From Microvirga sp. SRT01 (GTDB lineage: Bacteria; Pseudomonadota; Alphaproteobacteria; Sphingomonadales; Sphingomonadaceae): DNA of 64,000 nucleotides. The translations under genes were made by a program, and so were the position numbers. The stretch's first letter is position 1. Each line of letters starts with the position of its first letter. Positions 8,284 through 16,521 of the stretch are shown here, piece by piece. Location: assembly GCA_018139225.1 (NCBI GenBank), contig JAGSNX010000005.1, forward strand, positions 186,001-250,000, in the 5' to 3' direction. A model generated the notes under the pieces. The model worked only from the letters and a program-made list of their open reading frames with translations. It did not search any database and had not been told where the DNA came from.

Positions 8284-9452
8284 GCATGTACCTAGCAGAA
8301 AATAGCGCCCCCGAGCGGCCGGCGGTCGTCCCAAAGGGCTGGTCGCACCTGGCAAGCGCGCTACCTCATCAGTCGGGAGAGCAGGCGAAGCGCAACTGGG
8401 GACATCCTTGGCATTCACTTTGCTCTTACCAGGGCAAGCTCAAGCCAGCCATCGCTAACAGTCTGGTGGGAGCCCTACTGCCGCAGGGCGGCGGCAGGAT
8501 GCTTGATCCGTTCTCGGGCGTCGGCACCATTCCACTTGAGGCTCGTCTGGCAGGCCACACTGCTTATGGCTTCGACATCAGTCCCGCCGCTGTCGCAATA
8601 TCGCGCGCCAAGGTTCAGCCCATGGATCCGAGCGGGGTCTGGGATGAACTCGATAGGCTGGAGAAGTGGATCTCCCTTACTCAGGACGGCGATGACAACC
8701 ATATCGCCGGGAGCGTCAGCTTTAACGGCCCAGTCGAAGCGTACTTCCACCCGGATACCTTCAAGCAGATCCTCGGTGCTAGAGCTTACTTCCTCGAGTT
8801 CGGCTTCGATCTCCCCGAGCGAGCGATGGTACTCGGATGCTTACTGCATATCCTTCACGGCAATCGGCCATACGCCCTTTCGCGTCGGTCCCATCCCATA
8901 ACGCCATTCGCCCCCACTGGAGATTTTGAGCGCCGAGATCTCATTCCTCGTCTTCGGACGAAGATCGAACGCATCCTCGCGGCTGAACTTTCTACCGCCG
9001 CCGATGGCCTGATCTTCGATCAGGACGCGACCGAAGCTTGGCCGGACGAGGTCAACGATCTCGATGCTATCATCACCTCGCCACCCTTTTTCGACAGCAC
9101 CCGCTTCTATTCCGCCAACTGGATGCGGCTGTGGTTTGCCGGATGGAACCCGGCAGACTTTACGAACCAACCCAAACGCTTTGTGGAACGCCGGCAGAAG
9201 ATCGACTTCAATGTCTATCAAAACATCTTCAGACAGGCGGCGGAGCGACTGAAGCGTTCCGGCTACCTGGCGCTTCATTTGGGCAAGAGCACGAAATGCG
9301 ACATGGCACGCGATCTAGTCGACATCGCCAAGGCAGACCTGCGCGTCATCGACATGTTCGACGAGGATGTCGGCCACTGTGAGAGCCACGGCATACGCGA
9401 CAAGGGTACCGTCACGTCTCACCAGTACGTTCTACTTCAACGCAGGGGCTGA
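8280..9452 (+). CDS. DNA methyltransferase 2 (predicted N4-cytosine type)
   Basis: A 390-aa partner methyltransferase that starts inside the stop of the first one. The SAM motif MLDPFSGVGT is at about 74-83 and the catalytic motif IITSPPFFDS at 264-273. It is clearly different in sequence from methyltransferase 1, so the pair is not a recent duplication. Two methyltransferases beside one nuclease are typical of type IIS or other systems with an asymmetric site, where each enzyme protects one strand (family knowledge; the site is unknown). The stop lies 18 bases from the convergent nuclease stop. Confidence 0.87.
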   Translation: MSMYLAENSAPERPAVVPKGWSHLASALPHQSGEQAKRNWGHPWHSLCSYQGKLKPAIANSLVGALLPQGGGRMLDPFSGVGTIPLEARLAGHTAYGFDISPAAVAISRAKVQPMDPSGVWDELDRLEKWISLTQDGDDNHIAGSVSFNGPVEAYFHPDTFKQILGARAYFLEFGFDLPERAMVLGCLLHILHGNRPYALSRRSHPITPFAPTGDFERRDLIPRLRTKIERILAAELSTAADGLIFDQDATEAWPDEVNDLDAIITSPPFFDSTRFYSANWMRLWFAGWNPADFTNQPKRFVERRQKIDFNVYQNIFRQAAERLKRSGYLALHLGKSTKCDMARDLVDIAKADLRVIDMFDEDVGHCESHGIRDKGTVTSHQYVLLQRRG

Positions 9453-9470
9453 CCAACTCGCCATCACCAA

Positions 9471-10904
9471 TCAAGGATTAAACGCGACAGCGCCGCCCGA
9501 CCACGCGCTCTGCGGAATGGAGTACTGCTCGGTCGAGGTCTCAGTCGGCTGCAACTTCGTAACCGGATCTGGTATGACGGAAAATCGTGGAGTTGCCGAG
9601 ATCATCTCGACCACGACGAGGAGGTAGTTTCCTTTGTAGTGCGCGGCAGCGGCATGTTCCATCTTTGTCAGAGTGACAGTACCGCCGGTGCCGGAGAAGC
9701 TCTTGACCTCGACCAAGAAGGCTTGATCGTCCTTTCGGGTCCAGAGATCGAAGCCGTAACCCCGCTTCCGTCCATAGTAAGCCACCTGCCAGCCGTTCGC
9801 CTTAAATATCTTTGCGACGAGCAGCTCCGCTTCGAACCCGTCATTGACCTGAGGCGCTGCCGGAGGCTCTAGGAGGTCGACCGGCGCGGCATCGTCCGGA
9901 ATTAGCAGACTTGAGGACGGACGGACGCCAGCGGATCTTTTAGCCGCAGCCTTAAGCGAGCCCAAGCTCTCTCCGGCGACTTTCGCCGGCCAGGAAGGTT
10001 TCATCTTCGTTCCAGTGCCGGTGCGTCCGCCGGAATTGCCGACTTCGGGCTGCGTCTTGCCATCGTCCGGTGCATACGGATTAGCTGGCGACGTCGCGGG
10101 ATGGTCGGCGCCTGCTTCGATCAGAAGCTCGCTCGCGAGCCACAGGCGATTGCCTTCACGTTCTGCGGAAACACCTAGGGAGAGCAGGGAAAACGTATGA
10201 CGAGCGACATCTCGCCAGTTGAAGTACGCCTTCCTCTTGTTCTTACCCCCACCTTCCGCCGGGATCCGCTCCTCCACGAGGCGAAGTAGCGACGTGCGAT
10301 CTTCAGGACGCAACGACCGGAAGGCCGCGATAGAAGCCACCGTGGAGGCGATCTCTCCGTCCGTTCTAATGCGAGAGACAAACAGATCAAACTCATCGTT
10401 GTCGATATACCCCGTGGAGAGCCTCAGCACCTCAAGTGTCGCTGCATAAGGTGCCACGTCGAACTCAGGATATTGTTCCTGCCGCCCCTCGCTGTACCAA
10501 GGCGACTGGGCAAAGCGAATATCGTGCAGAACCTGCTCAAAAACATCGATAGGGTCGTCCGACGATGCCAACTTTCGGCCCGCATCGGTCAGCCTTATCT
10601 TGGACCATGAGCGGGACTCGGCCCGCTCAATCAATCGGAGCGGCTGATCCATCGCAAGAAATATATGCCGCTTGACGTTCTTCTCGGCATCCTTTCTGAT
10701 GCCCATGATCTCGCCGATCTGCTCATAGTTCTGCTCAGTGAGCTCGATGTAATCGTCCACTGACTTGACGGCAAGGAAGCGAGCTACCTCGGTAATCCGC
10801 GCTGGCGTGAGATGTACGCGCGTCACGAGCCACCAACCACGATCACCCCGCACGCCATCATCGAGCCGTTCGATCAGTTTATGGCGCAGATCTTCAAGTA
10901 CCAT
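9471..10904 (-). CDS. Restriction endonuclease with C-terminal PD-(D/E)XK domain
   Basis: A 477-aa protein convergent to the two methyltransferases. The C-terminal part has GFEAELLVAKIFKANGW, then GYGFDLWTRKDD and FLVEVKSF, giving a D386...E399-V-K401 catalytic core. It resembles DUF3883/restriction-like nuclease domains. The N-terminal 250 residues (WWLVTRVHLTPARITEVARF, then KIRLTDAGRKLA) recall AlwI-type type IIS enzymes, with about 80 residues of low-complexity linker (around 265-345) between the parts. The ATG at 10904 has GGAGAAG upstream. The likely role is cutting unmodified DNA. The cleavage pattern cannot be told. Confidence 0.8.
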   Translation of the reverse strand: MVLEDLRHKLIERLDDGVRGDRGWWLVTRVHLTPARITEVARFLAVKSVDDYIELTEQNYEQIGEIMGIRKDAEKNVKRHIFLAMDQPLRLIERAESRSWSKIRLTDAGRKLASSDDPIDVFEQVLHDIRFAQSPWYSEGRQEQYPEFDVAPYAATLEVLRLSTGYIDNDEFDLFVSRIRTDGEIASTVASIAAFRSLRPEDRTSLLRLVEERIPAEGGGKNKRKAYFNWRDVARHTFSLLSLGVSAEREGNRLWLASELLIEAGADHPATSPANPYAPDDGKTQPEVGNSGGRTGTGTKMKPSWPAKVAGESLGSLKAAAKRSAGVRPSSSLLIPDDAAPVDLLEPPAAPQVNDGFEAELLVAKIFKANGWQVAYYGRKRGYGFDLWTRKDDQAFLVEVKSFSGTGGTVTLTKMEHAAAAHYKGNYLLVVVEMISATPRFSVIPDPVTKLQPTETSTEQYSIPQSAWSGGAVAFNP

Positions 10905-11332
10905 TTACTTCTCCAAGCTGCCCGGCGTCACGGCGACAAGCCATCAGACACCACCTCTCCAAGACGGTCTGTCGCCGTCCGTATCGTCAAACCGGCGTGT
11001 TTGACGACTCGGCGAGTCTCGATGATCCCGTAGGCGACCGCAAGGGCCCTTTGCTCATAGCGTCAGCTTGAGTTTATCGGCTCGGAGGAATGGTATGCGT
11101 TGGACACGGTACGCCTAGGGGGGGCTCGACCGCGCAGCACCGCCGACTTTAAACTCTCGATGTGCAGACGAGGGTATCAATCGCAAAAACAAGCCTCTGT
11201 AAAATCGGCGACCTGACCGCGCTGTTGAAGCTACGTATGGAGTGCGAGCAACAATAAAGGTTTCGGGAACTTCCACATCACTGGGGATGGCCGAAACAGC
11301 AACGCAAGGCGCGCACTAGAGCCCACGAAGGT
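10905..11332. other. Intergenic region, divergent promoters
   Basis: A 428-base gap between the nuclease start (minus strand) and the GIY-YIG gene (plus strand). It must hold two divergent promoters. I see no gene, no obvious operator and only weak -35/-10 candidates. Confidence 0.4.
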
Positions 11333-12430
11333 ATGCAAGATCAACGGCTCGTTTCGCGGGACTATGGCAACCGCGGACTTGCGCGCCTGCGTGGGTCCCG
11401 GCACCATCCATCCATCCATCCATCCATCCAGCTTAGCAGGCATGGCCCTCGCGACGCAGTATCTACTGGAAACCTGTCCTTGCCCCGCATCTTCGCCTCC
11501 GGTGTCTTCGGTTCGGACTACGACCTCTGGGGGGCGTGGTCCTTCAGCGATCGCAAGACACGCGACAAGCTCGCGCAGACCATTGCCGATGACGACTGGT
11601 GCCTCGCGATCGGAATGACCTCGCCGCACACGCCGCAACATGAGCGAGGACGCCTGCTGGCGCTCTTGCAGATCGGCCACGAGGCCGTCGATACGCGAGA
11701 GCTGGTCGAACCTGAGCACTGGCGACGTACGGTGGAGGAGCACGGCAACGGCAAATGGCTTCACGCCTTCCCGATAAGGCGGGTCCAGCGTTTCATTCCA
11801 GGACCGGGGGGACTGCCACTTCGCCGTGAGGTTCTGCCGAGGATCGATAGCGAGAACCGCTACATGCAGGTCGGCCGCTACTACCTCGAACTCGATGAGG
11901 AGGAGGCTGCTGTCGTTTTCCGACTAGCGAGGACGGAGGAGACCGCGATATTTCGCAGCTCGGCCTCCATGTTCGCGGCAGCCCTCAGAAAGACGCGCGC
12001 TGGTCCGCCGCCGTCACCCGGAACGCGCGTTCTCTCGACCCTGTCCGGACCGGCAGCGACCTATCTCATGCGCCTCGAAGGAGATGCGGAGCCACAAGTC
12101 ACTGCCGTCGTCCGGCCGAGCGCAGAACATGCAGTCTGGAAGATCGGTTTCTCGAACGATCCCGCCAGGCGTCTGGAGGAACTCAACGCCTACCTGCCGT
12201 GCCATACCGCACTACGGTGGAAGCTCTGCAGGCAGCAATGGCATTCCGACGAGATCAACGCTTATTCGCTAGAGCAGAGAATTTTCAACCTGGTCGAGGC
12301 ACACGGGATCCACCGCTTCAAAGGAGAGATGATCTGTGCTCGGGCCGCCGACGTCGACACGTGTTGGACTGAGGGACTACGATCCGCTTCGCGACCATCT
12401 CACGAGATCATCGTCAGAGCCTACGATTGA
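11333..12430 (+). CDS. GIY-YIG (MUG113/T5orf172-type) nuclease-like protein with 5' tetranucleotide repeat
   Basis: Up to 365 aa. The C-terminal domain (about 240-335) has TYLMRLEG, then VWKIGFSNDPARRLEELNA, a glutamate in YSLEQRIF (Glu314) and RFKGEMI. This is the pattern of the MUG113/T5orf172 branch of GIY-YIG nucleases. The N-terminal part (about 50-190) is unrecognised; by eye it could be a PUA/EVE-like fold, but only weakly. A run of CCAT units (11404-11430) is translated as HHPSIHPSIQLS near the N-terminus. The ATG at 11333 has a weak ribosome-binding site, and an in-frame TTG at 11480 after the repeat is an alternative start. Probably a defence nuclease. Confidence 0.7.
   Translation: MQDQRLVSRDYGNRGLARLRGSRHHPSIHPSIQLSRHGPRDAVSTGNLSLPRIFASGVFGSDYDLWGAWSFSDRKTRDKLAQTIADDDWCLAIGMTSPHTPQHERGRLLALLQIGHEAVDTRELVEPEHWRRTVEEHGNGKWLHAFPIRRVQRFIPGPGGLPLRREVLPRIDSENRYMQVGRYYLELDEEEAAVVFRLARTEETAIFRSSASMFAAALRKTRAGPPPSPGTRVLSTLSGPAATYLMRLEGDAEPQVTAVVRPSAEHAVWKIGFSNDPARRLEELNAYLPCHTALRWKLCRQQWHSDEINAYSLEQRIFNLVEAHGIHRFKGEMICARAADVDTCWTEGLRSASRPSHEIIVRAYD
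11404..11430. repeat. (CCAT)6-7 simple sequence repeat
   Basis: Six perfect CCAT units (11404-11427) are followed by CCA. The unit length is not a multiple of three, so gain or loss of a unit would shift the frame of anything translated through it. ATGs in two different frames precede it (11333 and 11364). This is the layout of phase-variable contingency loci. Confidence 0.85.
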
Positions 12431-12505
12431 CTACGTTGCACCGGAGTCGCGGACGAGATGCAGCGCCGCAACATCGACCTCTGACAGCAACCGGGGGGCG
12501 GCGGC

Positions 12506-13381
12506 ATGGGTGAGCAAGAAGACGACACGATCGTCGAGCGGTCGTTCAGGACAATAGTAGAGACATTCTCCATCTGGACAGCGGCTGGCTTCGTCGTGTC
12601 GGGATTGATCAACGCTTACCTGTTTTGGCGAGACTTTAGGCTAAATTTCTTCGCAGTCGCTCAGCCAACCGACATAATTATGAGCGGCTTCGTTTACGTT
12701 ACGTACACTTTAGTCGCCGTGCTTGGCATCGCCGCAATAGCTTTCGTTTTGAATGCTATAACCCCCAGACGGCTGGTCACTCATATGTTCCTGTTCGGAA
12801 CGAGAGTAGACTTGAAATACCCGGAGAATGTCCGGGCAAGGGCAGGATGGGCGATCGGAACTGCTTTCTTCGTGAACCTGATAGTTCAGGTAGTGTTCGC
12901 TTATGTCGGCGACGATAGGACGAACCCCAAGCGGCCAGGGGGTGAAGCTCGCACATATTGGGAACAATGTCTCACAACAACCGCGCAGAACGGTCTGCAT
13001 CTTTCACCAACCAGCGACCAGTTCGCCGCGTGTGGGCGAGCGCCGGTTCTTTGGCTGGGATCGGCGACCGTTATCCTCAACTGTCGTGGCAGACTGCGCC
13101 TCGTGCAGAACACCGAGAACCTTATCTTGGAGCGCCTGTCACCAGAGGAGGAAATCGCCGATGTCAAAGCCCTAGCAATCCGATTGGCTCAGGAGTCCGG
13201 GGATGAGCAGGCAATCAACCAGATCGAAGGGCCGACGCCTACTGGCAGCCGGCGGTTGCCACCGCCAGCCGGTCGCCATACGCCTTCCGGTCGAGCGCCT
13301 GAGCCTGGGCCAGCTTCTCGCGCTGGTCAGTCGTCATCGCGTCCCACGTCGACCGGTCCATCCTGTCCCGCAGTGGGGTAG
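12506..13381 (+). CDS. Membrane protein of unknown function in the island
   Basis: A 291-aa protein starting MGEQEDDTIVERSF. Hydrophobic segments are at about 22-42, 58-85 and 113-136, with a possible fourth near 178-190. A soluble helical part (about 190-235, ending LAIRLAQESGDEQAINQ) follows. The last about 50 residues are proline/serine/arginine-rich and lie opposite the minus-strand gene at 13239-13460, so the natural C-terminus may have been lost and replaced by read-through. It follows the GIY-YIG gene by 75 bases and may be co-transcribed; a membrane effector next to a nuclease is common in defence loci (inference). No family recognised. Confidence 0.6.
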   Translation: MGEQEDDTIVERSFRTIVETFSIWTAAGFVVSGLINAYLFWRDFRLNFFAVAQPTDIIMSGFVYVTYTLVAVLGIAAIAFVLNAITPRRLVTHMFLFGTRVDLKYPENVRARAGWAIGTAFFVNLIVQVVFAYVGDDRTNPKRPGGEARTYWEQCLTTTAQNGLHLSPTSDQFAACGRAPVLWLGSATVILNCRGRLRLVQNTENLILERLSPEEEIADVKALAIRLAQESGDEQAINQIEGPTPTGSRRLPPPAGRHTPSGRAPEPGPASRAGQSSSRPTSTGPSCPAVG

Positions 13382-13460
13382 GCTCGGAGGGTTTCGCCAC
13401 GACGCACGGGACCGTTACGGGCACCTTCACCTCGACGGGCTTCTCGACGATGACCGGCAC
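13239..13460 (-). CDS. Small phage-type protein, Rz1/spanin-like
   Basis: About 73 aa from a GTG at 13460. The start VPVIVEKPVEVKVPVTVPC is followed by AKPSEPTP and a helical end AQALDRKAYGDRLAVATAGCQ. Repeated Pro-Val pairs before a cysteine, and a C-terminal tail ending in GCQ, are common in Rz1-like lysis accessory proteins next to phage endolysins. No signal peptide or lipobox is visible, so it may be a truncated copy. It overlaps the stop of the upstream minus-strand gene by 34 bases. The function is tentative. Confidence 0.45.
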   Translation of the reverse strand: MPVIVEKPVEVKVPVTVPCVVAKPSEPTPLRDRMDRSTWDAMTTDQREKLAQAQALDRKAYGDRLAVATAGCQ

Positions 13461-13807
13461 TTCTGAAGCTCGCTGCCGTCCGGCTTCCGGCTGACGACCG
13501 TGAACTCGCCTGACGAGCCCGCATCGCTGAGCAAGCTGTCGGACATGCCGGTGACGGCGATGCAGTCATCACCGTCGGCGATGATCCGCATCTTTTCGAG
13601 CTTCAGGTGGGCGAAGATGCGCTTGTGGATCTCCTTGGTCGCCGGATCGCGCCATAGCTGGAAGACGTTGCCGTCGACTCTGATGTAGATGGGGAGATCG
13701 CAAGCGCCGTTCGCGCGGATGCGCTGCATCGACAAGTCGATGTTTACTCCCGCAATTCGGCCCAAAAGGCGAAAATTGTAGCGGAAGAATTTGGGGCTAG
13801 TTAGCAT
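13427..13807 (-). CDS. Hypothetical protein, 126 aa
   Basis: Read from ATG 13807 (MLTSPKFFRYNFRLLGRIAG), with GAGG 11 bases upstream, which is better than a TTG two codons earlier. It has a mixed alpha/beta character with the segment VFQLWRDPATKEIHKRIFAHLKLEKMRIIADGDDC. No recognised domain. It overlaps the Rz1-like gene downstream, so the two are probably co-expressed. The regular hydrophobic pattern suggests a real folded protein. Confidence 0.5.
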   Translation of the reverse strand: MLTSPKFFRYNFRLLGRIAGVNIDLSMQRIRANGACDLPIYIRVDGNVFQLWRDPATKEIHKRIFAHLKLEKMRIIADGDDCIAVTGMSDSLLSDAGSSGEFTVVSRKPDGSELQKCRSSSRSPSR

Positions 13808-14051
13808 CGGCAAGCCTCACATTGGGAGAAAAGGGTGGTACCCTTCTCCCAACGGCACCGAGGCTCCGGCGCTGGTCGTGGTTCAAGTTGCCGCCCTCGA
13901 CGGCGATACGCCGCGGAGCGGCAAGATCAGCCGGGATACTTGGAGCGGCTCGCGCAGGTTTTTTAGGGACCTCGACATCGGCCGCGATGTCCTCGGCGAT
14001 TACGTCGCGAAGGGCGTCGCCAAGCGGGAGGGTCTGAAACTTGCCGCGTAA
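13791..14051 (+). CDS. Possible small protein containing repeat copy A
   Basis: Open frame of up to 86 aa with the segment ALVVVQVAALDGDTPRSGK, then RRFFRDLDIGRDVLGDYVAKG. Part of it coincides with the duplicated element at 13834-13929, which also recurs at 16984-17078 where the frame soon diverges. The ending overlaps the start of the next frame. It could equally be chance coding over a non-coding repeat. Confidence 0.25.
   Translation: MGLVSIGKPHIGRKGWYPSPNGTEAPALVVVQVAALDGDTPRSGKISRDTWSGSRRFFRDLDIGRDVLGDYVAKGVAKREGLKLAA
13834..13929. repeat. Duplicated about 95-bp element, copy A
   Basis: Strongly similar to 16984-17078 in the same orientation. It starts GGTGGTACCCTTCT, has a nearly invariant middle GGTTCAAGTTGCCGCCCTCG and ends near GATCA. 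In copy A the start forms a hairpin with the preceding GGGAGAAAA (about 13824-13850). Substitutions do not favour any one reading frame, so a DNA or RNA element seems more likely than a protein. Confidence 0.6.
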
Positions 14052-14259
14052 GCTGTCCCCTGCGCGGGTTCGCGAGCTCGAAACCGACCTCTCGGCCCGT
14101 CTCACCCCCGCTGACCATGCGTCGGCGGGGGGTTTTCTCCACTTCTGCGACGAGTGGGACGGCCTCCTGATCGACCAGACGGACGACGAATTTCAGTGCT
14201 GCAGCTGCCAGTTTTCGGATGAATTTGACGAGAACGGCCACATCCGCGCTGTAAACTGA
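14041..14259 (+). CDS. Small cysteine-containing acidic protein
   Basis: About 72 aa from a TTG (MPRKLSPARVRELETDL). It has a tryptophan/cysteine cluster HFCDEWDGLLIDQTDDEF then CCSCQF and an acidic end. The upstream frame overlaps it by 11 bases. A strong terminator follows 12 bases after the stop, which supports a real transcript. The family is not recognised; small proteins like this are common near phage replication genes. Confidence 0.45.
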   Translation: MPRKLSPARVRELETDLSARLTPADHASAGGFLHFCDEWDGLLIDQTDDEFQCCSCQFSDEFDENGHIRAVN

Positions 14260-14271
14260 GCGGAACGTAAA

Positions 14272-14297
14272 AAAAGGGGGGCGAAAGCCCCCCTTTT
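14272..14297. terminator. Strong bidirectional terminator
   Basis: A seven-pair stem GGGGGGC/GCCCCCC closes on GAAA, flanked by A4 on the left (within A7) and T4 on the right. It ends the plus-strand small genes and could also stop transcription of the minus-strand operon starting at 16794. Confidence 0.9.
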
Positions 14298-14492
14298 CGT
14301 ATCACTTGGCCTTGGTGACCGCCGCCTTCGGGGGCGGCGAGACGGCACAGGGCTCAGTGCCCACGCCCTTCGGCATTGCCGGGACGGTGTTGCCGCATTG
14401 CTGGTAATTTCGGCAGCTCGATATGTTTGGGAACTTTGCTAAGCAGGTTAGCGAGCTTGGGGCCGGGGGTATGTGCTACACGTACGGCTACT

Positions 14493-15290
14493 TCAAAGCC
14501 GGAGCTTGGAAACTTTGTCGCATAGCATCGCGCGAGCGGCGTCGATCATCACTGGGTTGGTCTTTGTCGACAGGCGATCCGCCGGTTTAGAGCCGATGAA
14601 ATAGGCAATCCGTTCGGCATTAGCGCCGCTCGGATGAGGCAGCCCATCCAGAATACGATCTGTTGAGATGGCGCCGAGTGCCGCAAGATGGCGCAGCCCG
14701 GCCGCTACCTTGGAGCCAAGGGGCACGAACACCGCATCGTCGAGCAAGGCCAGTTCTGAGCCCGTGTAGACTTCCAGCCACCGACGCATGGAGGCGTTTT
14801 TGATCATGTCGGGAGAGCCAGACCAGTTTTGGCCATCTACAAAGACGGGGTATCGCAGTGCGGACGTGAATTGGATCAGTTGGGCATCTTGGGCCCACAG
14901 GCTCGCGGTAGTATCGAGCCGCAGCCAGCGCGCGATGCCAACCGAGTCCAACATGCTCACGAGGTTGGCTCGCATTGGGCCTGAGAAGCTGGCGAAAACC
15001 TTGGCTCGCTCAGCGGCTTCATCGTTGCTGAGCCCAGCCTTTAAAGCAGCGTGCGCCGCCCGAAGAGCGTTCGCTGCCTGCTGCTTTCCCGGCGTTAGCC
15101 CGACGATCACCAAACGAGCCTTACGGTTCACATGATCGAATGGGGCATAGACCATCTCGATCTCACGCCCGCCGACCACTTCGCGATCGAGGAGGAGATG
15201 GGGCGCGGCCCGCGGATCATCGATTTGGCTTAGCGAAAGCTGACAGACGGCAGGCATAAATTTTGGGAAGAGATTGGGTGTCGTGCGCAC
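14493..15290 (-). CDS. Uracil-DNA-glycosylase-superfamily protein
   Basis: A 265-aa protein from a GTG at 15290 with AGGAA upstream; an ATG at 15257 is an alternative. The strand-turn LVIVGLTPGKQQAANAL matches the water-activating GxxPG loop of UDG-superfamily enzymes. GLPHPSGANAERI near residue 220 matches their HPS DNA-intercalation loop. The usual aspartate or asparagine of motif 1 is not obvious. It is the last gene of a minus-strand operon of three within the island. Possible roles are removing modified bases from invading DNA or counteracting base modification; the substrate is unknown. Confidence 0.65.
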   Translation of the reverse strand: MRTTPNLFPKFMPAVCQLSLSQIDDPRAAPHLLLDREVVGGREIEMVYAPFDHVNRKARLVIVGLTPGKQQAANALRAAHAALKAGLSNDEAAERAKVFASFSGPMRANLVSMLDSVGIARWLRLDTTASLWAQDAQLIQFTSALRYPVFVDGQNWSGSPDMIKNASMRRWLEVYTGSELALLDDAVFVPLGSKVAAGLRHLAALGAISTDRILDGLPHPSGANAERIAYFIGSKPADRLSTKTNPVMIDAARAMLCDKVSKLRL

Positions 15291-15328
15291 GGTTTCGATT
15301 ATTCCTGTTGATGTAAAATTGGTGCAGC

Positions 15329-16480
15329 TCAGCAGCCGGGCGCTCGGGCGACTGCGTCGTCAAATTTCAGCACAAAGGTGTCGATCGCCAAGCTTAAGTG
15401 GCGGGCATAGGATCTCAGGTGTTCTGGTGCTGGCGCCCCGTCTTGCTTCACGGCCGTTATGATGTGCTTCTCGACCGAGGCGAGCGCGTGATGGTCATTC
15501 ACCCTGAGGTTGCGGCTGCGGACTGTGTCGAACGCAGCTGGTAGAGGCTGCGTGCGGAGGTGATGGATCGCGTCCCATGTCGATCGCGCTTCTGGCCGCT
15601 CCTCCTCCCGCAGCGGCACAAAATCGCGTCGCTGCTCTAACCAGCGGATCACCGCATCGTAGTCGATCTTGCCCTTGACCGGGCTAAGGCCCTCCTTGTT
15701 CAGCGAATTGCGCACTGCCTGCTCCGACATGTCCGCCAGCACAGCCAGGCTCTCGACCGCGCTCTGGTCGAGCTTGTTGTCGAACAGCGCCCCAGCCGAC
15801 AGCTTCCAGCGTAGATACGCGGAAAGCATCGTTCGCCGGAGTGGACTACCAGGTACATCCGCGGGGTTTCGGTATCGGCGCGCCGCACCGCCGGTGATCG
15901 CCCCGACGATTAGTTCCAGCTCGTCAGCATCCTCGTCACTGAGCGAGCTATGTCCAACGCGGAATGCGCTTTCGTAGGCGTTTTTTATGACTCGAGCGAA
16001 GTTGAACTGGTCGAGATCGACTTGCTCTAATTGCTCGCCATGGTCCACGCCGTCGATGTCCAGCGGGAAGCCGATAAACGCATCAGCCGCTCTTGCATTA
16101 GCCAGCCAATACGTTTCGCCCGCCTGTACGAGTAGCGCCTTGCGAACATCCTGCTCGACGTCATCGAACGAGAAAGGAACGCTAGGCATCGTGAAGGCCC
16201 AGAGCTCATCGAGCGTCTTTACGGGTTCGTCTACGAAAGTGAGCGACGCCGGGGTGACTAGCGATGCCGGCGCCTTGCCGTCGGACATCCGGATCGAGAA
16301 CCCGCGTTCGACCAGTTCGAGTGCTTCACCGTAGTTGTCGACCTTCGTCGCTTGCGCATCATGATGCCGGTCTTCGCCCTTGGCGGGGTCGCCCAGCACG
16401 AACTCGCGATCGCGATTTCGCCAGGGACGTTCCACGCGGCCGCTGGTGGGGTTGGTTCGCAGGATCTGCTTGAAATGCAC
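15329..16480 (-). CDS. Unknown protein with helix-turn-helix-like segment
   Basis: A 383-aa protein from GTG 16480 (VHFKQILRTNPTSGR); an upstream extension to 16606 would overlap the preceding gene. The N-terminal third is beta-rich (VDNYGEALELVERGFSIRM). The segment VESLAVLADMSEQAVRNSL with IDYDAVIRWLEQRRDFVPL (about 255-300) looks like a MerR/excisionase-type helix-turn-helix. A helical end follows. The gap to the UDG-like gene is 38 bases and to the small upstream gene 41, so the three form one operon. I do not recognise the family as a whole. Confidence 0.55.
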   Translation of the reverse strand: MHFKQILRTNPTSGRVERPWRNRDREFVLGDPAKGEDRHHDAQATKVDNYGEALELVERGFSIRMSDGKAPASLVTPASLTFVDEPVKTLDELWAFTMPSVPFSFDDVEQDVRKALLVQAGETYWLANARAADAFIGFPLDIDGVDHGEQLEQVDLDQFNFARVIKNAYESAFRVGHSSLSDEDADELELIVGAITGGAARRYRNPADVPGSPLRRTMLSAYLRWKLSAGALFDNKLDQSAVESLAVLADMSEQAVRNSLNKEGLSPVKGKIDYDAVIRWLEQRRDFVPLREEERPEARSTWDAIHHLRTQPLPAAFDTVRSRNLRVNDHHALASVEKHIITAVKQDGAPAPEHLRSYARHLSLAIDTFVLKFDDAVARAPGC

Positions 16481-16521
16481 GGTGCCTAAGGTCCTTCTGG
16501 TGAAATTTGTGAAAAGCTGGA

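Noticed and set aside
11404..11430. CCAT repeats as part of a CRISPR or minisatellite
   Set aside because: The unit is four bases with no spacers; it is a simple sequence repeat, treated as a phase-variation candidate.
13963..14241. Minus-strand frame of 92 aa opposite the small cysteine protein
   Set aside because: Runs antisense through two plus-strand frames that end at a terminator; the composition is shadow-like.
14300..14492. Possible minus-strand peptide ending in PPPKAAVTKAK
   Set aside because: No start codon lies between the preceding in-frame stop and the segment, and the region follows a terminator; too weak to call.
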